DNA from: Anaerolineales bacterium UBA4826
GTDB taxonomy: Bacteria > Chloroflexota > Anaerolineae > UBA4142
NCBI GenBank assembly: GCA_002400365.1
Contig: DHFK01000184.1
Span: 6,199 to 20,432, forward strand
DNA length: 14,234 bases
Reading direction: 5' to 3'
In this document: in pieces, positions 1-7,008 of the stretch
Layout of the letters: every line of letters begins with the position of its first letter
How positions within the stretch are numbered: position 1 is the stretch's first letter
Translations under genes and position numbers: made by a program
The notes under the pieces: generated by a model
What the model saw: only the letters and a program-made list of their open reading frames with translations
Told to the model about the DNA's origin: nothing
The model's database searches: none

Positions 1-24
1 AGGTTGGATGTTGGACGTTGGATT
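1..24 (+). repeat. Degenerate heptanucleotide tandem repeat, left arm
   Basis: Read on the + strand, three 7-nt units follow one another: TTGGATG, TTGGACG, TTGGATT (4-24), preceded by AGG, which looks like the end of another unit cut by the window edge. Read on the other strand the units fit a YAAYVTC-type heptad. The same kind of heptad, in opposite orientation, lies at 63-97, and the 8-nt AGGTTGGA at 1-8 is perfectly complementary to 65-72. Intergenic; no gene is seen in 1-86. Confidence 0.65.
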
Positions 25-62
25 AGTTTGCGGGCAGGCAGGTGCGCCAGTTGTGGATCGGT

Positions 63-97
63 CTTCCAACCTCCAATCTCTAATTTCTAACCTCCAG
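63..97 (-). repeat. Degenerate heptanucleotide tandem repeat, right arm, covering the mfs stop codon
   Basis: On the minus strand five heptads run without gaps: CTGGAGG, TTAGAAA, TTAGAGA, TTGGAGG, TTGGAAG. The first units lie inside the transporter gene: they encode its last residues (SGG) and supply its TAG stop at 87-89. With the left arm at 1-24 this forms an inverted pair around a spacer of about 38 nt. No T-tract follows, so it is not a canonical Rho-independent terminator, although the pair could fold in the transcript. Confidence 0.7.
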
Positions 98-1871
98 ACT
101 GCGACCTCAACTCGCGCAGGGCTTGCTGATCCAGCGTCGCAAAGCGCGGCAGTTCGCCCAAGTTCGTGCGCGCCATGCGCTCGAAGAATTTGTGGTGGAC
201 CAGGTGGCTCAACGTCGGATGCTCCATCAAGCGGCGAAAGGTTGCGCCGGGCACCTGGAGCAGCGTCGTCGCTTCGGCGGCGACGACGTTCACGGTGCGC
301 GGCGTGCCCATCAGCGCGGCGATCTCGCCGAAGAAATCGCCGGGGTGCATCGTCTCCAAGGCGCGATAGTTTCCGCCCGCGGTCGCGACGCCAGCGACGG
401 CGCGACCCGCGAGAATAAAATAGACCTCGTCCCCTTGATCGTCTTTGCGGAGGATCGTCGCGCCGGCGGGCGCATCCACCACGCGCGCTTGCGCGAGCAA
501 CTCGCGCCGATCCTTGTGCGGCAAGTTGGCGAGCGCCGGCAACTTTGCCGCCAGCGCGTCGAAATCCGCCGGCGTCGGCAGGCGACCTGCGCCGGCAGCG
601 GGCGCGGACGGCGCGGCGCGGAGCAACTGCATCATGCGCCGCCATTCCGCGGCCGGCTGCCCCAAGCCGGGGAGGACGAGCGCGAGCGCGCCGGGAATTA
701 GCACGAGCAGCGAAGTGCCGAACATCATCACGCGCACGCCCCAGAGGTCTGCCAACCCCGCCGCCGCCATGCCGACCAGAAACGCGACGTCGCGCGTGAC
801 GAGAAAGACGCTGCTGACGCGACCGCGCACCTCGCGCGGCGTATTGCGCTGGATGACCAGACTGCGCGCGATCGCCGACGGCGCGTTCATAAATCCCGAA
901 ATCATCACGAACACAATCGCCAGGGAGATCGAGGACAAGCCGGCGTAGATCACACCGGCGATGCCCATGCCGATGTAGCCGATCACCAACCATTGTCCCT
1001 CGCGCAGGCGACTCGACACGCGCGCCATGAGCAAACTGCCGACGACAAAGCCGACGGAGGTCAAGCCCTCTTGCAAGCCGTATTCAAATTCAGTTGCGTG
1101 CAGCGCCTGGCGCGCAAAGGGCAAGAGCAGCGAATTCCACAAACCAAAACTGATGCCGACGAGCGGCGCGAGCGTGTACACCGAGCGCAAGATCGGCGTG
1201 CGCGCGAGAAACGCGACGCCGCTCCGCATATTGCGGAACACCGTCGCGACGTCGGTCTTGCCCGGCGTCTTGAACGGCGCGAGCGCAATCAGCGCGATGC
1301 ACGCCGCGGAAACGACGAAGGTCGCGGCGTCAGTGTAGAACGCCCACTCGATCGGGAATTGCGAAGCGATGAGACCGGACGCGGCGAACCCCACGGCGGT
1401 CGAGCCGAACGAACTGATCGCCATGAGCGAGTTCGCCGCGGCGAGTTCTTCGTCGCTGGCGACTTCGGGCAGCAAACTCGCGTGCGCGGGATCGAAAAAA
1501 GTCGTCACGCAACTTTCCAGCATCACGATCACATAGAGCCAGAGGATGTTCAGCGGGGTAAGAAACGGAATGGCGAAAACGAGGAGCGCGCGGATCAGGT
1601 CGGCGGCGATCATAATGCGCTTGCGGTCAAAGCGGTCTACAAACACGCCGGCAATGAGACCGAGGACGAGACTCGGCGCGGCGGTCGCCATCAGCATCAA
1701 GCCGACGCTCAGCGCGGAATGGGTGAGCCGATAGACGAGAATGGACGCCGCGAGCGAGGTGAGCGAACTGCCGATGGTCGAGATGAGTTGTCCGCTCCAC
1801 ATCAACGTGAAATTGCGGCGCTGGAACACGGCGAACGGCGAAACGGTTGCAGTGCGGGTAGCAGTTGTCAT
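87..1871 (-). CDS. MFS transporter with C-terminal cyclic-nucleotide-binding domain
   Basis: 594-residue inner-membrane transporter. Residues about 13-405 are a major facilitator domain, resembling the DHA3-type drug/macrolide efflux branch: NFTLMWSGQLISTIGSSLTS near the start and the loop 2-3 motif GVFVDRFDRKRIM (75-87). After a Pro/Ala-rich linker (about 405-440), residues about 445-560 form a cNMP-binding (Crp-like) beta-roll with a phosphate-binding cassette, FFGEIAALMGTPRTVNV (513-529), in which the Glu and Arg expected to contact the cyclic nucleotide are both present. The ATG at 1871 is chosen because GGGAGG lies 9 nt upstream and the family sequence begins just after; the upstream GTG at 1979 would run into crp. 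It is last in the operon, 17 nt after crp. Substrate unknown; efflux is inferred from the family. The final three residues are encoded by heptad repeat sequence. Confidence 0.9.
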   Translation of the reverse strand: MTTATRTATVSPFAVFQRRNFTLMWSGQLISTIGSSLTSLAASILVYRLTHSALSVGLMLMATAAPSLVLGLIAGVFVDRFDRKRIMIAADLIRALLVFAIPFLTPLNILWLYVIVMLESCVTTFFDPAHASLLPEVASDEELAAANSLMAISSFGSTAVGFAASGLIASQFPIEWAFYTDAATFVVSAACIALIALAPFKTPGKTDVATVFRNMRSGVAFLARTPILRSVYTLAPLVGISFGLWNSLLLPFARQALHATEFEYGLQEGLTSVGFVVGSLLMARVSSRLREGQWLVIGYIGMGIAGVIYAGLSSISLAIVFVMISGFMNAPSAIARSLVIQRNTPREVRGRVSSVFLVTRDVAFLVGMAAAGLADLWGVRVMMFGTSLLVLIPGALALVLPGLGQPAAEWRRMMQLLRAAPSAPAAGAGRLPTPADFDALAAKLPALANLPHKDRRELLAQARVVDAPAGATILRKDDQGDEVYFILAGRAVAGVATAGGNYRALETMHPGDFFGEIAALMGTPRTVNVVAAEATTLLQVPGATFRRLMEHPTLSHLVHHKFFERMARTNLGELPRFATLDQQALRELRSQSGG

Positions 1872-1880
1872 CGGCGTAAG

Positions 1881-1886
1881 CCTCCC
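1881..1886 (-). promoter_or_regulatory. Shine-Dalgarno of the MFS gene
   Basis: GGGAGG on the minus strand, 9 nt before the ATG at 1871 and directly after the crp stop TAA (1891-1889). It decides the start of the transporter in favour of MTTATRTATV over the upstream in-frame GTG. Confidence 0.75.
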
Positions 1887-1888
1887 TA

Positions 1889-2572
1889 TTACTCCTGATT
1901 CGCGGAGATCGGCTCCGCTTGCCGGCGCAGCGCTGCGCGGTCGAGCACCACCGTTCGCCCGCGCCCGGTGAGAATCCACCCTTTACGCCGCCATTGCCCC
2001 AGGATTCTTGCCGTCGTTTGACGCGCGGCGCCGATGCGCTGCGAGAGTTCTTCTTGCGAGATGGTCACATAGCCCGCGGGGCTGGCGCGATCCAGTTGCA
2101 GCAAGACCCGCGCCAGGCGCGCCGGCGCGTTCAGAAACGCGAGCGCGCGCTCGGTTTCGCTGCTGGAGCGCAGGCGCTCGGCGATCGTCTCGAGTAGATG
2201 CCGCATCAGTTTGGGCTGGCGTTCCAGTTCCGCCATAAACGCGTCGCGCGGGATGACGAGCAGATCGCTGGCGGCGCTCGCGACCGCGCTGGCGGACCGC
2301 GGCGCGCCGGTCAACAGCGCCAGTTCGCCAAAACAATCGCCGGCGCGCATCTCGTTGATGACGAGTTCGCGTCCGTCGGCGGTGCAGAGCAGAATCGCGA
2401 TCGCGCCGGCGCGGACGATGTACGCCGCGTCGCCCGGGTCGCCCTGGTCGAAGACGCGCGTGTCTTTCGCCACGCGCTTGGCGTGGCTGACGCGCGCGAG
2501 AAAGTCCAGTGCCGCGTCGTCCAGATCGGCGAAGAGCGGCACGCGCCGGAGAAAGGAAATCAAGGGCGTCAT
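1889..2572 (-). CDS. Crp/Fnr-family transcriptional regulator
   Basis: 227-residue cytoplasmic regulator of the usual Crp length. Residues about 10-115 are a cNMP-binding beta-roll; the phosphate-binding cassette DCFGELALLTGAPRSASAV (79-97) keeps Glu83, Arg92 and Ser93, equivalent to the cAMP-contacting residues of E. coli CRP. A dimerisation helix follows (about 110-140). Residues about 165-215 are the winged helix-turn-helix, starting VTISQEELSQRIGAARQTTA with recognition helix RQTTARILGQW. No Fnr-type N-terminal cysteine cluster is present, so an oxygen-sensing Fnr role is unlikely. The ATG at 2572 is chosen because it overlaps the stop of the receptor gene as ATGA and has GAGGAA 5 nt upstream. 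Translational coupling to the cyclase-like receptor, and the following MFS with its own cNMP domain, suggest shared response to a cyclic nucleotide; this is inference. Confidence 0.93.
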   Translation of the reverse strand: MTPLISFLRRVPLFADLDDAALDFLARVSHAKRVAKDTRVFDQGDPGDAAYIVRAGAIAILLCTADGRELVINEMRAGDCFGELALLTGAPRSASAVASAASDLLVIPRDAFMAELERQPKLMRHLLETIAERLRSSSETERALAFLNAPARLARVLLQLDRASPAGYVTISQEELSQRIGAARQTTARILGQWRRKGWILTGRGRTVVLDRAALRRQAEPISANQE

Positions 2573-5500
2573 GGACATTCCTCGGCGTGCAGATATTTTC
2601 GGCATTCGTCCGTCGTCAACGCGCGCGTCACGCGCGATTTGGCAATCGTGATGATGTCGTCGAGCGGCAGAGCATAGATGCGGATGGTGCCACCGCCGCC
2701 TGCTGCCAGTCGCTTGCCATCCGGAGCGAAGGCGACTGCTATGAAATAGTTACCACCCGGGTTGAAGAACGTTAGCGGCTGTTCGCTTCTGCCACTCCCA
2801 GTTGAGACATCCCATAGTTTTATGGTTCCATCAAGAGAGGCGGTCGCTAGGCGCGTGCCATCCGGGCTGAACACTGCATCCATAACATTACCGAGATGAC
2901 CGGAGAGTGTAAGCAACAATTGACCAGTCGCCGCGCCTGTGTTGAGCGGAGTCGAAACATCCCACACCTTTGCTGTACCGTCCTGGCTTGCGGTAGCGAT
3001 GCGTTTTCCGTCAGGACTGAATGATACAACCCAAAGACCCGCCTTATGCCCGGAGAGCGTCAGCAACTCTTTGCCAGTTGCCGCATCCCACACCTTTGCG
3101 GTTCCATCAAGGCAAGGCGTGGCGATCCTGGAGCCATCTGGACTGTAGGCGGCGCCGACGACGGGTTGAGCGTGTCCTCGCAAAGCGAGCAGTTCTTTGC
3201 CGGTTGCAACGTCCCAAACCCTGGCAGAATTTTCGGAACTCGCCGCCGCAATACGTTGTCCATCGGGACTGAACGTCAAGCGAAGACCCGCGGGAAATGG
3301 AAAAGTAGGCGTGGATAGACTGAGCAATTGTTTGCCAGTTGCCAAATCCCACACCTTGACCGTTTGGTCAACGCTGGCTGTCGCGAGGCGAGTGCCATCC
3401 GGACTAAACGCAACACTTCTGATAGTATTCGTATGACCGGATAATGTGAGCAATTCTTTCCCTGTCAGCGCATCCAGGATTTTGGCTGTGTTGCCACTGC
3501 TGCTATTTGCCAGGCGCGTCCCATCCGCGCTATAGACAAGATGGCTACCTGCTGGTGCAAAGGTGAGCCAATCGCGGCTTCCTGCCGGGGAAATGTCCCA
3601 CACTCTAGCAGTGCCGTCTCTGCTTCCCGTAGCCAAATGGATGCCATCGGGACTGAAGAATGCGCCCCAGACCTCACCGGTGTGTCCAGCGAGTGTTTGC
3701 ACCAACTGTCCCGTCGCTATATCCCATATTCTCACATCTGTGGCACCCGTCACCAATTGCTTGCCATCCGGACTAAAGGCAATGCGAAGGTTGATACCGG
3801 GACTGAATATCGTCGTCAGCAATTGACCCGAATTGCTATCCCAGATTCTCGCTGTGCCGTCGGCACTGCCCGTCGCGACGCGCTTTCCATCTGGGCTGGC
3901 GGTAATGTCCCAGAGAGAACTCGTATGACCGGTCAACGTGAGCAACAGTTTGCCGTTCTCGGCGTCCCATATTCTTGCGCTATTTTCTGGTTCATCATTC
4001 CAACTGCTCGTCGCTAGGCGTTTCCCGTCAAGCGTATAGACGATGCCGCCGACTCCTCCGTTGTGTCCGGTCATCGTGAATAGTTCCTTGCCCGTCGCCG
4101 CACCTGTATTGAGCGCAGTCGAAATATCCCATACTTTAGCCGTCTTGTCCAAACTAGAAGTCGCAAGGCGCGCGCCATCTGGACTGAACGCGACGCCGGT
4201 GACCTCCATGTTGTGGCAACACACGGTGAGCAACTCCTTGCCCGTCGTCGCATCCCACACTTTGGCGGTCTTGTCGTAACTGGAAGTTGCGATGCGCGTC
4301 CCATCGGGGCTAAAGGCGATTCCCCAAACATCCTGGGCATGGCAACACAGCGTCAGCAATTCCTTGCCCGTTGTCGGGTCCCAGACCTTGGCTGATTTGT
4401 CAATACTCGCCGTTGCTAGTCGTTTCCCATCCGGGCTATAGGCGATGCGATATAGCCCGGCGGTGTGTCCGCGCAATCTGAATTGCAGTCGCGATGCTTG
4501 CACCGAACGATGTAGTGCTTCTTCCGCTTCGAGCAGGACGGGCTTGCCGCCAGCAGAACTGACCGCGACCGCTTGCAGTGCGAGCAGAATACTGCGCTCG
4601 GGGTCGGCAGTCAAATTGCTGACCGCATTCACCGACAATTCGCGCGCAAAGGCAACCTGGCGTTGGTACTCGGCGTTGTTGCGCTCCGTTTCAGCGCGTT
4701 GCGCGTTTTGATTCGATTGCCTAGCAAACATGACGGCGGCGAAGGCGAGCACCGCCGCAACGAGCAATGCGCCCGCGAGATACACCGCGCGTTGACGCAA
4801 CTTGGACGCGGCGCGCGTCTGCTCTTCAGCCCGTCGTCTTTGTTCTTCAGCGCGTTGCACCTCGGCTTCAGCCCGACGCATTTCAATTTCGGCACGCTGT
4901 CGTTCCGCTTCTGCCAGCTTTTTCGCCGCCACCAACTCGCGTTGCCGCTGCGCTTCGCGTTCCGCTTCTTCGCGCTCCGCCAATCGCTTCGACGCGTCAA
5001 GGAACTCGCGCTCTAACGGATTCATTTCGCCCACGTTCGTCTTCGCCCATTCGAGCGCTTGCGCTAACCGCACACCGCGATACAATTCGCTTGGCTCGCG
5101 ATTCAACTTCTGCCACGCCTGCGCCGCCTCGGTCAGATGCCGATGCAAGCGCAATCCTTCGCGATTTTGATTCAGCCACTCGCGCAGTGTGTGCCATTCG
5201 CGAATCAGCGCCTCGTGCGCGACTTCGGCGTACCCCTCGCTCGTCGTAATCAAGCGCGCGTCCGCCAACATCTTCAGCACGACTTCTGCCGAATGTGCGT
5301 CTGCAAACGGCGGAATCAGTTCGCTGAATGGTGCGCGCCGCCGCGTGTCTTGCGTGCCTTCCCCCAGTTCGGTGAGCCGCAGGAAAATATTGCGCGCGAT
5401 GGCTTGCTGTTCACTGGATAATTTCTGATGCACGCTCTCGGCGGTTTTGGCAATCGCCCCGCGCACGCCGCCGGCTTCGGAATAACCCTTGAAGGTCATC

Positions 5501-6885
5501 ACGTTTCCGCGCCGTCGTTTCCACGTTTCGAGCAACGCGTGTGAGAGGAGGGGAAGTGCGCCTGGCTCTGGCTGATCGCCTCCGCTCGCGCCGATGTCGT
5601 GCAGCATCAAGTCCACCAGCCCTGGTGCGAACTCCCAGCCGCCGCGCTTGGCGGGTTCTTCGATGGCGCGGCGCAGTTCGTCGGCGTTCATCGGTCCGAT
5701 GTATTCCTGGTGCTTGGAGACGATTTCGCGCAGTGCGGCGTGTTGGGCGAGATGCTGGTAGAAATCGGCGCGCAGGGTGATGACGACGGTAGTGGCACCG
5801 CTCTCCGCATCAACGGCGTGAAGTAAATTGTCCACGAAGGCGCGGCGTTCGTCGTCGTTGCGGCAAAGCGTAAACAGTTCTTCAAATTGGTCTACGATCA
5901 GCAACAACTGCTTGCTGCTCTTGTGGGTGTAGAAACGCAGACTGCGCGGGTCGCGCGCGAGATCGTCTGCCAGTGTGGTGGCTGCCACAACCGATGCCAA
6001 GTCGCGCGTTAGGGACACGGCGAGTGTTTCGAGTGGATGCGCGGTCGGTGTGATGACGTGAATCTGCCACGGAGGCGTATCGCGCCTCAGTGCGGGGACC
6101 AAGCCCGCGCGGACGATGGAGGATTTGCCGCTGCCCGACGCACCAATCACCGCAAGAAACCGATGCTCGCGCACATACTCCACCAGCGTCGCCGTCATCT
6201 GCTCGCGCCCGAAGAATAAATCGGCATCCGCTTCGTCAAAGTATTGCAGTCCTTTGAACGGCGGCTCGCCGGGCGTGGGCGGTTCCTCGACCGCCGAGAG
6301 CGCTTTGAGCGGGGGAAATTCGCTCGGCAGACCTTGAATGTTGAGTTGATAGATCGGCTGCGGATAGCGGATGTCTTTGAGTTTGTGCTCACCCAGATCA
6401 CGCAGACTCGCACCCGTGGGCAAGTCCTGATAGATCAAGTCGCGCGTGGTTTGGGAGAGTAGCACCTGCCCACCGTGCCCGACCGCCGCGATGCGTGCGG
6501 CGAGGTGCACGTCCATGCCGACATAGCCGGTGCGTGCGACGAGTGGTTCGCCGGTGTGCAAGCCCATGCGCACGCGGACAGTGACACCCTGAGTCCACGG
6601 GTGCGCGGCGAGGGCGCGTTGCGCTTCCATCACGCAGGAGACCGCAGCTGCCGCGCGCGGGAAGGTCACGAAGAAGGAATCGCCTTGCGTGCCGATTTCG
6701 TGTCCGTTCCATTTGGCGAAGGCGGCGCGCATGATTTCGTAATGCTCCGCCAGGAGGGTGGCGTAGTCGCCGCGGAGATGTTCGAGGAGTTTGGTGGAAC
6801 CCTCGATGTCGGTGAAAAGGAATGTGACGGTTCCGCTGGGGACGCTAGTGCGTCCTTCGCGTTCGTCGGATTGGGTGTCAGGCAT
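2569..6885 (-). CDS. Cyclase-like / STAND ATPase / WD40 transmembrane receptor (paralogue A)
   Basis: 1438 residues. 17-185: class III nucleotide cyclase-like domain with metal-site Asp26 (TFLFTDIEGST) and Asp69 (TQGDSFF) and Arg131, but His127 at the transition-state Asn position and Gly65/Gly120 where purine-specifying Lys/Asp are expected. 209-600: STAND-type (nSTAND1-like) NTPase starting PPFKGLQYFDEADADLFFGR, Walker A GASGSGKSS (248-256), Walker B LLLIVDQFEEL (327-337), and the EVAHEALIREW motif (554-564). 630-698: charged coiled coil. 700-721: one membrane helix preceded by KLRQR, so cyclase and ATPase are likely cytoplasmic. 806-1404: fourteen WD40 blades, enough for two seven-bladed propellers, predicted on the other side. 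A Cys-containing tail (TRALTTDEC..LH...CP) ends the protein. Start: ATG with GGAGGTGA 3 nt upstream. It overlaps crp by 4 nt. Ligand and output are unknown. Confidence 0.92.
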   Translation of the reverse strand: MPDTQSDEREGRTSVPSGTVTFLFTDIEGSTKLLEHLRGDYATLLAEHYEIMRAAFAKWNGHEIGTQGDSFFVTFPRAAAAVSCVMEAQRALAAHPWTQGVTVRVRMGLHTGEPLVARTGYVGMDVHLAARIAAVGHGGQVLLSQTTRDLIYQDLPTGASLRDLGEHKLKDIRYPQPIYQLNIQGLPSEFPPLKALSAVEEPPTPGEPPFKGLQYFDEADADLFFGREQMTATLVEYVREHRFLAVIGASGSGKSSIVRAGLVPALRRDTPPWQIHVITPTAHPLETLAVSLTRDLASVVAATTLADDLARDPRSLRFYTHKSSKQLLLIVDQFEELFTLCRNDDERRAFVDNLLHAVDAESGATTVVITLRADFYQHLAQHAALREIVSKHQEYIGPMNADELRRAIEEPAKRGGWEFAPGLVDLMLHDIGASGGDQPEPGALPLLSHALLETWKRRRGNVMTFKGYSEAGGVRGAIAKTAESVHQKLSSEQQAIARNIFLRLTELGEGTQDTRRRAPFSELIPPFADAHSAEVVLKMLADARLITTSEGYAEVAHEALIREWHTLREWLNQNREGLRLHRHLTEAAQAWQKLNREPSELYRGVRLAQALEWAKTNVGEMNPLEREFLDASKRLAEREEAEREAQRQRELVAAKKLAEAERQRAEIEMRRAEAEVQRAEEQRRRAEEQTRAASKLRQRAVYLAGALLVAAVLAFAAVMFARQSNQNAQRAETERNNAEYQRQVAFARELSVNAVSNLTADPERSILLALQAVAVSSAGGKPVLLEAEEALHRSVQASRLQFRLRGHTAGLYRIAYSPDGKRLATASIDKSAKVWDPTTGKELLTLCCHAQDVWGIAFSPDGTRIATSSYDKTAKVWDATTGKELLTVCCHNMEVTGVAFSPDGARLATSSLDKTAKVWDISTALNTGAATGKELFTMTGHNGGVGGIVYTLDGKRLATSSWNDEPENSARIWDAENGKLLLTLTGHTSSLWDITASPDGKRVATGSADGTARIWDSNSGQLLTTIFSPGINLRIAFSPDGKQLVTGATDVRIWDIATGQLVQTLAGHTGEVWGAFFSPDGIHLATGSRDGTARVWDISPAGSRDWLTFAPAGSHLVYSADGTRLANSSSGNTAKILDALTGKELLTLSGHTNTIRSVAFSPDGTRLATASVDQTVKVWDLATGKQLLSLSTPTFPFPAGLRLTFSPDGQRIAAASSENSARVWDVATGKELLALRGHAQPVVGAAYSPDGSRIATPCLDGTAKVWDAATGKELLTLSGHKAGLWVVSFSPDGKRIATASQDGTAKVWDVSTPLNTGAATGQLLLTLSGHLGNVMDAVFSPDGTRLATASLDGTIKLWDVSTGSGRSEQPLTFFNPGGNYFIAVAFAPDGKRLAAGGGGTIRIYALPLDDIITIAKSRVTRALTTDECRKYLHAEECP
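2578..2583 (-). promoter_or_regulatory. Shine-Dalgarno of crp inside the receptor gene
   Basis: GAGGAA on the minus strand lies within the final codons of the upstream WD40 receptor gene, 5 nt before the crp ATG. Together with the ATGA stop/start overlap (2569-2572) it points to translational coupling. Confidence 0.65.
2674..4470 (-). repeat. WD40 repeat array of paralogue A (14 blades)
   Basis: Fourteen WD40 units of about 42 residues can be counted in residues 806-1404 by the recurring GH...SPDGxRLATxSxDxTAKVWD pattern. Blades 6, 8, 10 and 14 lack the GH; blades 2 and 3 begin with Cys-Cys-His instead. Blades 3 and 12 carry the same loop extension (NTGAATG). Confidence 0.88.
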
Positions 6886-6888
6886 GGT

Positions 6889-6896
6889 TCACCTCC
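6889..6896 (-). promoter_or_regulatory. Shine-Dalgarno of receptor A
   Basis: GGAGGTGA on the minus strand, 3 nt before the ATG. The 15-nt block CGGAGGTGAACxATG is the same in front of paralogue B, differing at one base, so the duplication that made A and B included the ribosome binding site. Confidence 0.8.
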
Positions 6897-6902
6897 GTCA
6901 AT

Positions 6903-6915
6903 CCTTGCGAAGGTT
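6903..6915 (-). repeat. Inverted repeat arm in the B-A gap (A-proximal)
   Basis: On the + strand CCTTGCGAAGGTT, an exact 13-nt reverse complement of 6983-6995 with a 67-nt spacer. The arm can also fold on itself as a short hairpin (AAGG/CCTT around a CGC loop). It ends 6 nt before the Shine-Dalgarno of receptor A in the transcript. Confidence 0.8.
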
Positions 6916-6982
6916 GCGTGACGACTTGCTTGCCGGTAGATTTTGCAATCGGAAAACGCGTTACAGGGCAAGACGACTCCCG

Positions 6983-6997
6983 AACCTTCGCAAGGTT
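6983..6997 (-). repeat. Palindromic inverted repeat arm in the B-A gap (B-proximal)
   Basis: AACCTT-CGC-AAGGTT on the + strand is a perfect 6-bp stem with a 3-nt loop, and 13 nt of it are reverse complementary to 6903-6915. A further AAGGTT (minus strand, 7009-7004) starts in the stop codon of gene B and can compete for the same AACCTT. No T-run follows, so this is not a standard intrinsic terminator. The rest of the 123-nt gap holds no ORF and no convincing promoter. Confidence 0.75.
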
Positions 6998-7008
6998 GAG
7001 TAGAACCT

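Noticed and set aside
1..97. CRISPR array or mobile-element end
   Set aside because: The units are 7 nt and degenerate with no spacers, and no transposase or cas gene is present.
993..1898. 301-codon open frame on the + strand
   Set aside because: It lies wholly opposite the MFS gene, has a low-complexity Arg/Glu/Ala-rich translation and no family resemblance; it is a shadow caused by high GC.
1872..1979. N-terminal extension of the MFS gene to a GTG at 1979
   Set aside because: It would overlap crp by 91 nt, lacks family similarity, and the ATG at 1871 has a good ribosome binding site.
2573..2605. N-terminal extension of the Crp gene to 2605
   Set aside because: The ATG at 2572 has an ATGA overlap and Shine-Dalgarno, and gives the normal family length.
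2621..2636. GC-rich palindrome near the 3' end of receptor A (also at 7061-7076 in B)
   Set aside because: It is explained by codons for the conserved residues SRVTRA; no need for a DNA-level function.
6886..7008. Intrinsic terminator or promoter in the B-A gap
   Set aside because: The hairpins lack a following T-run, and the best promoter-like pair (TTGCCC with a poor -10) is too weak to call.
6886..7008. Crp-type operator (TGTGA-N6-TCACA) near the Crp gene
   Set aside because: No convincing symmetrical site is seen in the gap; the real operon promoter is probably upstream of the window.
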